A DNA stretch of 64,000 nt from NCBI GenBank assembly GCA_013122435.1, contig WYDT01000001.1, forward strand, positions 487,075 to 551,074, written 5' to 3'. The notes under the pieces were generated by a model. The model saw only the letters and a list, made by a program, of their open reading frames with translations, had not been told where the DNA came from and did no database searches. The position numbers and the translations under genes were made by a program. This document shows positions 46,156 through 53,447 of the stretch, one piece after another (the stretch's first letter is position 1; each line of letters opens with the position of its first letter). This DNA comes from Chloroflexi bacterium AL-N1 (GTDB lineage: Bacteria; Chloroflexota; Chloroflexia; Chloroflexales; Roseiflexaceae).

Positions 46156-46821
46156 CTATTCCATGTAGTTTGGTTCAAGGCCGGTTTGATACATCAGTGT
46201 CGTGAGGCGTGCGACATATTCCAATGCCTCAGCGCGCCGTGCCACATCCGAAAGTGATGTACCCCACACTAACGCTCCAATACCTGGGATAAGTAGTGCC
46301 TGGTGCATATCAAACATGGCAGTGCTATTTTCAGCAAGTATCTCATCCGCATGTATCATCCTCACCTCTCCAATGGATTGGAAGATCTCTGGTGCTACTG
46401 GCTGCTCCGGCAGTCGTTGGGCATTGGCCAGCGTCAGCGCACAGGGTGGTTGACATAAAACGACAGCTTGGGCGGGTGCCTTGGCATAGATAATCCGGTG
46501 CCAATCAAGGTGCCGTGTGGCATCGTCTAAAACTTTATCGTTATCAAGCGCTCCGATCACGAAGTGCTGATCTGTGAGTTGGGCCAGATCGCTACCCAGC
46601 GTATTTACCACAAGCTGCGATGTCTCAAGTCGCAGACTCAATTCACCCGTCGTAGCATGGACCAGACCCCGCTCAACTAGCAACCTTCCCGTTGTGATTA
46701 ACTCCTGCTCTTGGGGCTCCTTCAACAAGTGTTTGTTACGGTACTGCGCGTAGTTTTGCTGACGTGGGGCATTAACAAATTGAACCAGTTGTAGCGTGAT
46801 ATTTTTATAGCGCTCGAACAT
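46156..46821 (-). CDS. Class II aldolase/adducin-fold protein with degenerate active site
   Basis: A 221-residue protein with the overall pattern of class II aldolases (FucA/AraD/adducin head): [77 protein letters not shown], and the helix [17 protein letters not shown]. In active enzymes zinc is held by His-x-His in a VVHxH segment and a His in the xxHHG segment, with a catalytic Glu. Here those places read VVLCQ, IPGIG and LDWH, so all metal ligands appear lost. It cannot be a normal zinc aldolase and may be a structural, regulatory or re-purposed member. It lies 11 bases after the dehydrogenase gene in the same operon. The ribosome site is weak. Confidence 0.75.
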   Translation of the reverse strand: MFERYKNITLQLVQFVNAPRQQNYAQYRNKHLLKEPQEQELITTGRLLVERGLVHATTGELSLRLETSQLVVNTLGSDLAQLTDQHFVIGALDNDKVLDDATRHLDWHRIIYAKAPAQAVVLCQPPCALTLANAQRLPEQPVAPEIFQSIGEVRMIHADEILAENSTAMFDMHQALLIPGIGALVWGTSLSDVARRAEALEYVARLTTLMYQTGLEPNYME

Positions 46822-46832
46822 GCCTGTGCTTT

Positions 46833-48122
46833 CTATGCATACAACATCTGATCTTGTAATCGACGCAGATGTACAATAGTCAACGACTCATCGAGTTCCA
46901 CATCGTCATAGGTGATCGCAGCCCCCTGCGAAACATCTCGCCGTAAGATGCTCCCTGGCGCAAGGCCCAGTGGCAGCAATCGCTCACGGCGGGCGGTGTC
47001 GGCGCGTTCGATCATGCCATAAATCGTATATCCTCCCAATGTATCCAGTGATTCCCCCGCTTTCAAATCTCTTTTGGCCATCGTGATGGTCTCAGCCACA
47101 GGTGGAATGTCTGTTGCCAGTGTGGTTTCTTGCTTTAAGACCGCTCGTGCGATAGAGATAGGTGTTTCCAGACTGGTCAGGTGGTAGGGGCGATAGAGTG
47201 CCCAATATGGTCCATTCCCCATACTGAGGTATTGCAAGTCACGCACGATCTTTGGATGATCCGTCGTGAAAATGATAAAGACCCCTGGTGCCACACCAAG
47301 CCCGTACTCTACCGTTTGTGTCTGGTTGAGAACACCACCATGTGAAGAAGGCACGTACACGTCAGTGAGTGTTTGTGGCGTAACCGAAGGGCCGTGCATA
47401 CCGCGTATATCTGGTACAAAGCCAATGGCGTTCCCTAATGAAGTCATTTCAACCATCGTTTTGGTGCCATCAACAAATGAAGTCAGCATTTTGGGATTCA
47501 TCATTTGCTTTTGTGCTTTTGCAGCTAATGAATCCGGTGTGGCTACTCGATCAAGTGGATTGTTTTTACCTTTGCCAACACAGATAACCTCAAAACTAAG
47601 GCTCTGGGCAAAGTCAAAAAGCTCCATAGCTGCCCCCGGCTCATCGCCTGCAGTGAGCGTATAGACAACGTTGGTAGCGCTGGCCATCTGTCGTAGGATA
47701 TACCCTACCGTCGCATCGGTCTCAACATTCATTTGCAACACGTGTTTGCGCGCCAGAATACAGTCTAATGCAATTTTGGCACCGACTTCGGCGATGCCTG
47801 TCGCCTCAACGACAATGTCAAGATTGGCGATTTTGGAGAGCAAACTGGCCTCAGTTGTGGCGACGCGTTTCCCGTCGGCGATGGCCTGCGTGGCCAGACC
47901 AACATCATCTGTTGCGACCACTTGCTCTTGTGGAACATTGGCCGATCTAAATACCTCAGCGGCTCGGCCAGGAACCACATCTGCAATGGCAAAAGCACGC
48001 ATACCATGCATCATCTCCATCTGGCAAACGAGCCCTTCGCCCATTTGCCCTGCTCCGACAAGGCCAACACGGATGAGGTGTCCTGCTGCTTGATAGTCTT
48101 TTAACAGGTTATACAGTATCAT
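46833..48122 (-). CDS. NAD(P)-dependent dehydrogenase with C-terminal SAF domain
   Basis: A 429-residue protein. The N-terminal Rossmann fold has the nucleotide motif IRVGLVGAGQMGEGLV and VVEATGIAEVGAKIALD, as in homoserine-dehydrogenase-like/Gfo-Idh enzymes. A central catalytic domain (GDEPGAAMELFDFAQ, GKGKNNPLDRVATPDSLAAK) follows. The last ~70 residues form a SAF domain (AKRDLKAGESLDTLGGYTIYG, LPLGLAPGSILRRDVSQGA). SAF-containing members occur in sugar-acid and polyol gene clusters. Here it occupies the place that srlD (sorbitol-6-phosphate dehydrogenase) has in E. coli, so it probably oxidises the imported polyol phosphate; this is inference from position. The ATG at 48122 follows GAAGGGA. 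It ends 11 bases before the aldolase-like gene. Confidence 0.85.
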   Translation of the reverse strand: MILYNLLKDYQAAGHLIRVGLVGAGQMGEGLVCQMEMMHGMRAFAIADVVPGRAAEVFRSANVPQEQVVATDDVGLATQAIADGKRVATTEASLLSKIANLDIVVEATGIAEVGAKIALDCILARKHVLQMNVETDATVGYILRQMASATNVVYTLTAGDEPGAAMELFDFAQSLSFEVICVGKGKNNPLDRVATPDSLAAKAQKQMMNPKMLTSFVDGTKTMVEMTSLGNAIGFVPDIRGMHGPSVTPQTLTDVYVPSSHGGVLNQTQTVEYGLGVAPGVFIIFTTDHPKIVRDLQYLSMGNGPYWALYRPYHLTSLETPISIARAVLKQETTLATDIPPVAETITMAKRDLKAGESLDTLGGYTIYGMIERADTARRERLLPLGLAPGSILRRDVSQGAAITYDDVELDESLTIVHLRRLQDQMLYA

Positions 48123-48189
48123 ATGAGTCCCTTCTGGATAGATACAATGCCACAATGGTTAGGACATCCGTCAATTTTCTATCAGAAAC

Positions 48190-48561
48190 TCAATTGCCAG
48201 CAATGATTTTGACAATAGTTCCTGGTTCAATTGGAGGTGTTGGTGTTTTTGCAACAGAAATATCGCCGGGCATCTCGGGTTCGCTTTGTCCATTAAACTT
48301 CACTACCAAATGTCCCAGGTTTGCCACATTGTCGTTGGCTACCTCACCAACCGATAGAATTTCGAGAGCTTTTTCGCCAATGACAAGCCGATCTCCTGCA
48401 TGAAAGTGTTCATGTAGTTGCCCGTGCTGATGTAAAATGGCAAATTCAGCTAACTCTTCGGGAGCACTTATATCAAAAAAAACCAGAATCCCCTCGTCAA
48501 TAAAATCCTGTGATAATGGGCCAAGTTGGGCCACTTCTGTCTCATATTTTGTTTTCATCAT
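48190..48561 (-). CDS. srlB: PTS glucitol/sorbitol-type enzyme IIA
   Basis: A 123-residue protein of the GutA/SrlB family, which accepts phosphate from HPr and passes it to enzyme IIB. The likely phosphorylated histidine region is LHQHGQLHEHFHAGDRLVIG, and the C-terminus EPGTIVKIIAG closes the small beta-barrel typical of the family. It contains an insertion near SVAKTPTPPIEPG. The start has AAAGGT ten bases upstream, with a second ATG directly after. No HPr or enzyme I gene is present in the window, so those general PTS parts must be supplied from elsewhere. It is the last transporter gene before the dehydrogenase gene in the cluster. Confidence 0.92.
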   Translation of the reverse strand: MMKTKYETEVAQLGPLSQDFIDEGILVFFDISAPEELAEFAILHQHGQLHEHFHAGDRLVIGEKALEILSVGEVANDNVANLGHLVVKFNGQSEPEMPGDISVAKTPTPPIEPGTIVKIIAGN

Positions 48562-48677
48562 AGAAAGAATACCTTTAGGGTAACTATCAAAATATGGCTC
48601 ATTGATCCGATCTTTCTAGAGTTGCGATGAGGGGAAACAACTGTATCAATCGTTTCCCTTGCTCAACGGATTCCATC

Positions 48678-49184
48678 CTACTTCTCATCCAATAACGTAA
48701 TGTGCTGTTCTGTCACACCAGATACAAACAAATCTTCGGTGATGAATTTCATCAGTGGGCCAGAGGGAGATGCCCCGTGGATGTCGATGGTCAACACACC
48801 TTTCATAGGATACACACCGATTCGTGCAGTTCCGCCACAGTCGATTACGGCTACGGCAATTTCGTCAAAATCTGCCTTGGACTTGAAGCCATCAAAAGGC
48901 TGTCCACCAGTCAGATCAGCAATTCTTTGGGCAATCGGATGGATGCCTCCGCCCGTTACTGAATAAATAAGATCTTTGCCGGGTTTAGGCTCAACAACGA
49001 GGGGCCCGCCCCATCCACGTATACCGCGTTCAACACGGACTCGACGATAGGTTCCGTCTGAGACGGTTGGCGAATTATTTTCTACAACTGCAGCGGTGGA
49101 TTGGGTTGTTGCATTTGGTATAGCTTGTTCTTCTTCGGGTGGGTTCCCAAGCAAGATTTTTTTAAGATTTTCCATGAAGCTCAT
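48678..49184 (-). CDS. srlE: PTS glucitol/sorbitol-type enzyme IIB (N-terminal half of SrlE as a separate gene)
   Basis: A 168-residue protein matching the first ~125 residues of E. coli SrlE: VRVERGIRGWGGPLVVEPKP, AVIDCGGTARIGVYPMK (phosphorylated Cys), HGASPSGPLMKFITEDLFVS and GVTEQHITLL. A 55-residue low-complexity N-terminus (PPEEEQAIPNATTQSTAAVV) is added. In E. coli the IIB part is fused in front of a membrane part; here the two parts are separate genes and the membrane part comes first in the operon. The cytoplasmic IIB receives phosphate from SrlB and passes it to the sugar during uptake. The start at 49184 has GGAGG eight bases upstream; the frame is open 63 bases further but without support. 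Confidence 0.9.
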   Translation of the reverse strand: MSFMENLKKILLGNPPEEEQAIPNATTQSTAAVVENNSPTVSDGTYRRVRVERGIRGWGGPLVVEPKPGKDLIYSVTGGGIHPIAQRIADLTGGQPFDGFKSKADFDEIAVAVIDCGGTARIGVYPMKGVLTIDIHGASPSGPLMKFITEDLFVSGVTEQHITLLDEK

Positions 49185-49259
49185 TAGTGTGCCTCCAAGA
49201 GAAGTATCAAAAGGATAGAAAGTGGTAGTAAAATGTGGTACTACCACCTGAAAAATCGA

Positions 49260-49796
49260 CTATTGTGCGTAGAGACCCAGACTTGCGACCCAGGCGATGG
49301 CGACGGCTATTGGGCCAGTGATGAGGCGTGAGAACAGGATGGCAGGGACACCAATTTCAACGGTTTCTGGCTCTGCTTCGCCGAGGGCCAACCCCACTGG
49401 AATAAAATCACAGCCGACTTGAGGGTTGATGGCAAACAATGCTGGTAGCGCCAGACTGGGGGGAATGCTCCCATTGGCAATCAGGGTGCTGCCGAGGAGC
49501 GTACCAACCACCTGAGCGATGACTGCACCTGGCCCCAGGAGTGGCGACAGGATGGGGATGGCACAGATGAGTGAGATAATGAGCAAACCAACTAAACTTC
49601 CAGCCAATGGTGCGATGAGATTTGCAATAGCGTCACCAATGCCAGTTGCCAGAATGATGCCGATCACGAGCGAAATAAAGGCCATGAAAGGAATAATATT
49701 TCGCAGAACTTGATCAACAGCATCGCGGCCAGCTTGATACAACGCTCCAACAACCCCTCCAACGCCTCGACCTAGAGAAACGAGAATGCTATTCAT
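49260..49796 (-). CDS. srlE: PTS glucitol/sorbitol-type membrane subunit (C-terminal half of SrlE, IIC2)
   Basis: A 178-residue membrane protein matching the second half of E. coli SrlE: GALYQAGRDAVDQVLRNIIP, FMAFISLVIGIILATGIGDA, LLGPGAVIAQVVGTLLGSTL, LPALFAINPQVGCDFIPVGL and GVPAILFSRLITGP. It has about four to five hydrophobic segments and forms part of the sugar channel with SrlA. It starts on its own ATG with AAGGAG upstream and lies 18 bases after srlA. It precedes the IIB gene in transcription, the reverse of the domain order in the fused protein, so this is not a simple frameshift but a real split and rearrangement. Confidence 0.92.
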   Translation of the reverse strand: MNSILVSLGRGVGGVVGALYQAGRDAVDQVLRNIIPFMAFISLVIGIILATGIGDAIANLIAPLAGSLVGLLIISLICAIPILSPLLGPGAVIAQVVGTLLGSTLIANGSIPPSLALPALFAINPQVGCDFIPVGLALGEAEPETVEIGVPAILFSRLITGPIAVAIAWVASLGLYAQ

Positions 49797-49814
49797 CAGA
49801 GATACTCCTTATAC

Positions 49815-50375
49815 TTATTTGGCTGGTACAGCGGTTGTACTAGCAGTGTTCTTGCGTGCCCACATCATTGCCGTGATTCGTTCGGTGACAATGCCCCGGA
49901 TAAAGATGACCAGCAACCCAACGAGGAGATAGCGCACTGCGAGCGGTACGACCGATAGGCCGAGCGTTTCGATCCCTGCGGCAATGCCGAGCCATACAAA
50001 CAGTTCGCCTGGGTTGACATGGGGAAAAATGCCGGTTGGTGGGTGGACATAGGAAACCGCTGCATCATAGAATGCTGGCTTAAAGCGCTCGGGGAGAAAG
50101 CGCCCCATTGTGTAAGCCATTGGGTTGGTGAGGAAAAAGACAGCCAGGAAGGGTAGGAGCATGTAGCGAATCGGATAGAAAATGAGACCATCACGGGCGG
50201 CCCATCTCCCGACACGATCAATACGCTCAGGCCCAATCAACGCAATGAGGGCGTTAACAAAGGTCAGTAGGATAATCAATAGAGGAACGATACCAGTGAC
50301 AAGGCCGACAAACACATCACCGCCTTGTTGAAATAAACCAATAAAGCCTTCAGCTAATGCGACTAAGAAATCCAT
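49815..50375 (-). CDS. srlA: PTS glucitol/sorbitol-type enzyme IIC
   Basis: A 186-residue membrane protein of the SrlA/GutA IIC family: AEGFIGLFQQGGDVFVGLVT, IVPLLIILLTFVNALIALIG, FLTNPMAYTMGRFLPERFKP and HPPTGIFPHVNPGELFVWLG are characteristic. About four hydrophobic segments are seen; it builds the sugar pore with the IIC2 subunit. The length matches E. coli SrlA (187). The ribosome site AGGGAG precedes the ATG. A 206-base gap to gutM upstream contains no gene, only a lone AGGAGG and a short palindrome (ACACCCGGTGT). Confidence 0.93.
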   Translation of the reverse strand: MDFLVALAEGFIGLFQQGGDVFVGLVTGIVPLLIILLTFVNALIALIGPERIDRVGRWAARDGLIFYPIRYMLLPFLAVFFLTNPMAYTMGRFLPERFKPAFYDAAVSYVHPPTGIFPHVNPGELFVWLGIAAGIETLGLSVVPLAVRYLLVGLLVIFIRGIVTERITAMMWARKNTASTTAVPAK

Positions 50376-50581
50376 GGGTTGTAGCTCCCTTGCTAGGTTT
50401 CATACGGTGAAAACACCCGGTGTAATGACAGATGCAACGTTGATATTTTGTGTAAACAGTACCTCCTTGTAAATTTTCGCACATTTTGAAGGGATAGAAA
50501 GCCATACTGTGCCTTGATCAGACAAAGCAATTGGTTCATTTCCTTCTTGACTTTAGCGATGTGAAAGACGCAGTTTTTCGG

Positions 50582-51007
50582 TTAGTTCGGTTCAGGTGTT
50601 GGTGTTCCGGTGCCTTTTTCGCGTGCTTTCTGGAGATCGTTAGCAGCATTCACGAAGGCAGTTCGTAGCTTTTGTGATACCGGCAATTGTGCTTCGTCTT
50701 TTAGCATATCCTGAAGTGCGATGCCTTCAAGTGCCGGTACCCGCCGGAGTTTTGCAAATACGGTCCACCCACTAAATTGTTCGGCGTGCACCACGCGATC
50801 CTGTTCGTTGATGGTAAGTACGGCATATGACCGTCCCTTGTAGCGGTCACCATTGAGACCGACCGCTGTGAGCCCATTTTTACGCAACTCGGTCATGCGC
50901 CCGTAAAAACGCTGCATTTGCCAGTAGGCTGCACCAAATTGGACAAACCAGAAGACTACGAGTCCTACAACGATAGTGCTGCCATTTTCGACGATAACAT
51001 CAAACAT
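50582..51007 (-). CDS. srlM: GutM/SrlM-family glucitol operon activator homologue
   Basis: A 141-residue protein starting MFDVIVENGSTIVVGLVVFW, so its N-terminus is a membrane helix. The GutM domain follows: FGAAYWQMQRFYGRMTELRK, NGLTAVGLNGDRYKGRSYAV and GWTVFAKLRRVPALEGIALQ. In E. coli GutM activates the glucitol operon together with the repressor GutR; how a membrane-anchored activator works is unclear. The C-terminus ends in a short charged tail (REKGTGTPTPEPN). The ATG at 51007 lies five bases after AAAGGAGT; a GTG at 51013 overlaps that site and is unlikely. A perfect 12-base palindrome lies 63 bases upstream. Confidence 0.88.
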   Translation of the reverse strand: MFDVIVENGSTIVVGLVVFWFVQFGAAYWQMQRFYGRMTELRKNGLTAVGLNGDRYKGRSYAVLTINEQDRVVHAEQFSGWTVFAKLRRVPALEGIALQDMLKDEAQLPVSQKLRTAFVNAANDLQKAREKGTGTPTPEPN

Positions 51008-51069
51008 GGACACTCCTTTCGATGTGATGCGTGTCTGCTTTATATATAGAAAGAGTTATTCAGATAAAA

Positions 51070-51081
51070 CACCATATGGTG
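51070..51081. promoter_or_regulatory. Candidate operator CACCATATGGTG
   Basis: A perfect 12-base palindrome lies 63 bases upstream of the gutM start, in the spacer between the regulator gene and the transport genes. This is a plausible site for the adjacent SorC-type regulator or GutM. No second copy was noticed near the regulator's own promoter. Confidence 0.3.
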
Positions 51082-51270
51082 GCATAATACGAGCAACAGC
51101 GACTATAGGCATATTGGAGAGGTCTAGCCTATGAAAAGAAAAACATGGCCAATTAATATAAGAACATGTCTATGCTCGTCTTGTACCTATTTAATTATTG
51201 TATTATGCCTTTGGCGAGAGATCGCTCAATAGATGATTAGTGTTGTAGAAGACAACATTATGAATAGAAA

Positions 51271-52257
51271 TCAGGCGTACTTGATGTTTCTAGTGTCTGT
51301 ATGTAAATCAAGTACACATGTTGCGGTAACAGCATCTGTGACTAACACATCAAGATACTGCCCCTTTAACGCAGCTAAAATGGCAGGTGCTTTTACTTCG
51401 CCTCCGGCTACCCCGATAACGGTTGGTGTGTGACGAAGTGACTCCAAGTCCAGTGCGATAACACAACGATTAGCATCTATATCAAGTATCTGTCCTTCAG
51501 AACCAATAAACCGCCCAATTATATCGCCCACTGCCCCAGCTTCTCGATGTGTATTCATGTCTTGTTCATTAAAATACCCTGTCCGATAAAGACCGGATAA
51601 ACGCGAGTCAATAGCACCGATACCTACCAGATGAATATCGACTTTCTGTGCCAGGGAAAGCGTTTCAGCAATGGCGCGTTCGTTGAGTAGCGATTGTGCG
51701 ACGGCTGCGGTTTCCACAAAAAGTGGTGCAGGGAGAAAGCGATGGTGTGCCCCAAGTTTTTGGGCCAGCCAACTTGCCAGTTCACTCCCATCAATGATGG
51801 GGTCGCTATGTCCCGCAGCGCCCATAATCTGAATTACGCGAGCATCATTGATCTGTACTTTGTACACGGAACGAACGAGTTGGTGCAATGAAGCACCCCA
51901 GCCAATACCGATCTGAATGCCATCACGTACTTTCTCGTGTAAACAACGCGCACTCAAACGTCCGAGGCGCCGCAGTAATGTGGTGCGATCGTTGATAGGT
52001 GGTTCTGCCAGTACCCATGCTTCTGATAGTTGAAAGGTCTCACATAGTTTTGCTTCTAATGCTACATCCTGTTTGAGCGGATATGTTACACGTATCTCGA
52101 CAAGACCCTGTTCACGTGCTTCCTGAAGCATTCGGGAGATCATCGAGCGAGATTTCCCGATCCGTTCAGCAATAACAGATTGCTCTAAGTTGTCTTCGTA
52201 GTACCAGACAGCGACTTGTCCCAGTAACTCAAGACGATCATTGTCCATAATACTCAC
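51271..52257 (-). CDS. SorC/DeoR-type sugar-binding transcriptional regulator
   Basis: A 328-residue regulator. The N-terminal helix-turn-helix (about 10-55: LEQSVIAERIGKSRSMISRM, LQEAREQGLVEIRVTYPL) is followed by the SorC-type effector domain (about 65-320: GIQIGIGWGASLHQLVRSV, IIGRFIGSEGQILDIDANRC, VIGVAGGEVKAPAILAALKG). This family binds phosphorylated sugars and controls the neighbouring sugar operon, acting as repressor or activator. It is the first gene of the PTS cluster, in the same direction, and has its own near-consensus promoter. The start is GTG at 52257 or ATG at 52248; no good ribosome site separates them. It replaces the DeoR-type GutR of E. coli. The inducer is probably the imported sugar phosphate, by analogy. 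Confidence 0.92.
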   Translation of the reverse strand: MSIMDNDRLELLGQVAVWYYEDNLEQSVIAERIGKSRSMISRMLQEAREQGLVEIRVTYPLKQDVALEAKLCETFQLSEAWVLAEPPINDRTTLLRRLGRLSARCLHEKVRDGIQIGIGWGASLHQLVRSVYKVQINDARVIQIMGAAGHSDPIIDGSELASWLAQKLGAHHRFLPAPLFVETAAVAQSLLNERAIAETLSLAQKVDIHLVGIGAIDSRLSGLYRTGYFNEQDMNTHREAGAVGDIIGRFIGSEGQILDIDANRCVIALDLESLRHTPTVIGVAGGEVKAPAILAALKGQYLDVLVTDAVTATCVLDLHTDTRNIKYA

Positions 52258-52293
52258 ATGTGTGAATTGATTGTAACATTATTGCATGTTTTT

Positions 52294-52322
52294 ATTATAG
52301 TTAGCTGTTTTTATTTTGTCAA
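52294..52322 (-). promoter_or_regulatory. Consensus sigma70 promoter of the SorC-type regulator
   Basis: On the minus strand TTGACA (52322-52317), a 17-base spacer and TATAAT (52299-52294) form a perfect consensus promoter. The start codon lies about 37 bases downstream of the -10 box, giving a short leader. Such strength suggests that repression, not weak recruitment, controls this gene. Confidence 0.8.
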
Positions 52323-52539
52323 CCAGAAATAACGGGCAAATTTCGCAATGTTAAGAATATACCAACAGGTAGTAGGAATAAAGGAGGTGATGCTTCGGTT
52401 GTGTTTTTGCATACTGTAGCAATTTTTCTTAGGTTCGCACGCGCTCAGTGAGTCAGACAAGCGCAGAGGAAAGACAAAGAGGCCAAAGAACTATAAAGGC
52501 GTAGGATATACATTTCCCACGCCAGCGCCGCGTCGTTGA
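52323..52539. other. Intergenic, upstream of the regulator
   Basis: About 215 bases. An AAAGGAGGTGATG at 52381-52393 opens only a nine-codon frame. I see no other gene or structured RNA that I recognise. Confidence 0.4.
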
Positions 52540-52611
52540 TTACCGGTATAGGGTGGTTCCAATGAGCAAGATGAACAATAGCAGCCAGACGATGATATAT
52601 GCTGAACGCAT
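52540..52611 (-). CDS. Candidate 23-residue single-helix membrane peptide
   Basis: ATG at 52611 follows a strong GGAAGGAGG at six bases. It opens a 23-codon frame beginning MRSAYIIVWLLLFILLIG and ending TLYR before TAA. One hydrophobic helix flanked by Arg at both ends has the build of small bacterial membrane proteins such as KdpF or CydX, although it is not similar enough to name. It is isolated: the nearest gene on the same strand is the regulator 280 bases downstream and the nearest upstream is the tRNA. No consensus promoter was found. Evidence is the ribosome site plus composition only. Confidence 0.5.
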   Translation of the reverse strand: MRSAYIIVWLLLFILLIGTTLYR

Positions 52612-53156
52612 CAGTGCCTCCTTCCAGATTAGCTATAATCAGACTTGGGGGAAGTTTTGATACTAACGGTCAAACGATATGATGCATATCTCTGTACTCA
52701 TCACACACCACGTTGTTGCACAATCGGTGCCAAATTGGGTTGATGCAGTGGAAGAGTTGGTGGGGATATTGTGTTTTCCTTAATACCCTCGTCTGCATCG
52801 GCTAACGGGCCTTACCCTGCCATCATACGACACCATATTCACATCGGTGTCAACCGATGATCTCTGGAGTATTCTGATGTTTTGGGATGCCGAACACCTA
52901 CTTTGAAATGGGGAGTGATGGTCATGATAGACAGGGTGAATAGAGCGATGTCTGTACAATAGTATAGACAGGTGGTATAGGGTGATCTATGGTAAGAAGG
53001 ACTCCCACTAGTTGTTCGCCAACTATCATACGAATCAGAAAGAAGCCAGAGCGTCGTTTGACATGGTATGCAGCAGTACCCTCTTTCGTTTGTCGGGACA
53101 ATCTACCAGCTGGTTTACTGTAGCTCATAGTCGATGCGTGATCACAAACACGCACC
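52612..53156. other. Intergenic region without recognised gene
   Basis: About 545 bases between the small peptide and the tRNA terminator. Possible frames here are short and lack ribosome sites. I recognise no structured RNA, though an unannotated ncRNA could not be excluded by eye. Confidence 0.4.
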
Positions 53157-53178
53157 AAAAGGGGCCACGAACGTGGCC
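53157..53178 (-). terminator. Terminator of the tRNA-Thr transcript
   Basis: On the minus strand GGCCACG, TT, CGTGGCC is followed by CCTTTT (arms 53163-53169 and 53172-53178). It lies about 50 bases downstream of the tRNA 3' end. Confidence 0.65.
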
Positions 53179-53228
53179 AAACGGAAAAAACGCACATTAA
53201 CAACTAGTGGGATTTGGCATCAGGAAGA

Positions 53229-53303
53229 TGGAGCCGGTGGTCGGGATTGAACCGACGACCTACTGTTTACGAAACAGTTGCTCTGCCACTGAGCTACACC
53301 GGC
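53229..53303 (-). tRNA. tRNA-Thr (anticodon CGT)
   Basis: The minus strand folds as a full cloverleaf. The acceptor is GCCGGTG with CACCGGC; the D-arm is within TAGCTCAGTGGCAGAGC. The anticodon stem ACTGT/ACAGT encloses TTCGTAA (anticodon CGT, reading ACG, threonine), and the T-arm is within GTCGGTTCAATCCCGAC. Discriminator U is followed by an encoded CCA at 53229-53231. It stands alone with its own promoter and terminator. Confidence 0.97.
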
Positions 53304-53325
53304 ATGTCTGTATCTCACGCCAATT

Positions 53326-53354
53326 ATTGTAGCATGGGTATGAATGCCGTGCAA
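53326..53354 (-). promoter_or_regulatory. Promoter of tRNA-Thr
   Basis: On the minus strand TTGCAC (53354-53349), a 17-base spacer and TACAAT (53331-53326) lie 22 bases before the tRNA 5' end. It is back to back with the ppk1 promoter; the two -35 boxes are only one base apart. Confidence 0.65.
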
Positions 53355-53355
53355 C

Positions 53356-53385
53356 TTGTTTGCACTATGTTTTGCATGCTATACT
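53356..53385 (+). promoter_or_regulatory. Probable ppk1 promoter
   Basis: TTGTTT at 53356-53361, an 18-base spacer and TATACT at 53380-53385 lie about 60 bases upstream of the ppk1 ATG. It is divergent from the tRNA promoter. Confidence 0.45.
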
Positions 53386-53447
53386 GGCACGAGATGCGGT
53401 TACAACGATAAATCATTAAGTAATTCCATATATGTGCAGGAGATAGT

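Noticed and set aside
46156..46821. Naming the protein L-fuculose-phosphate aldolase
   Set aside because: The fold matches but the zinc-binding histidines and the catalytic glutamate are missing, so the enzymatic name would mislead.
50461..50475. AGGAGGT on the minus strand between gutM and srlA
   Set aside because: No ATG, GTG or TTG lies at a suitable distance; a lone ribosome-site-like string or remnant.
52381..52418. AAAGGAGGTGATG with a possible small gene
   Set aside because: The frame ends after nine codons (TAG), too short to support.
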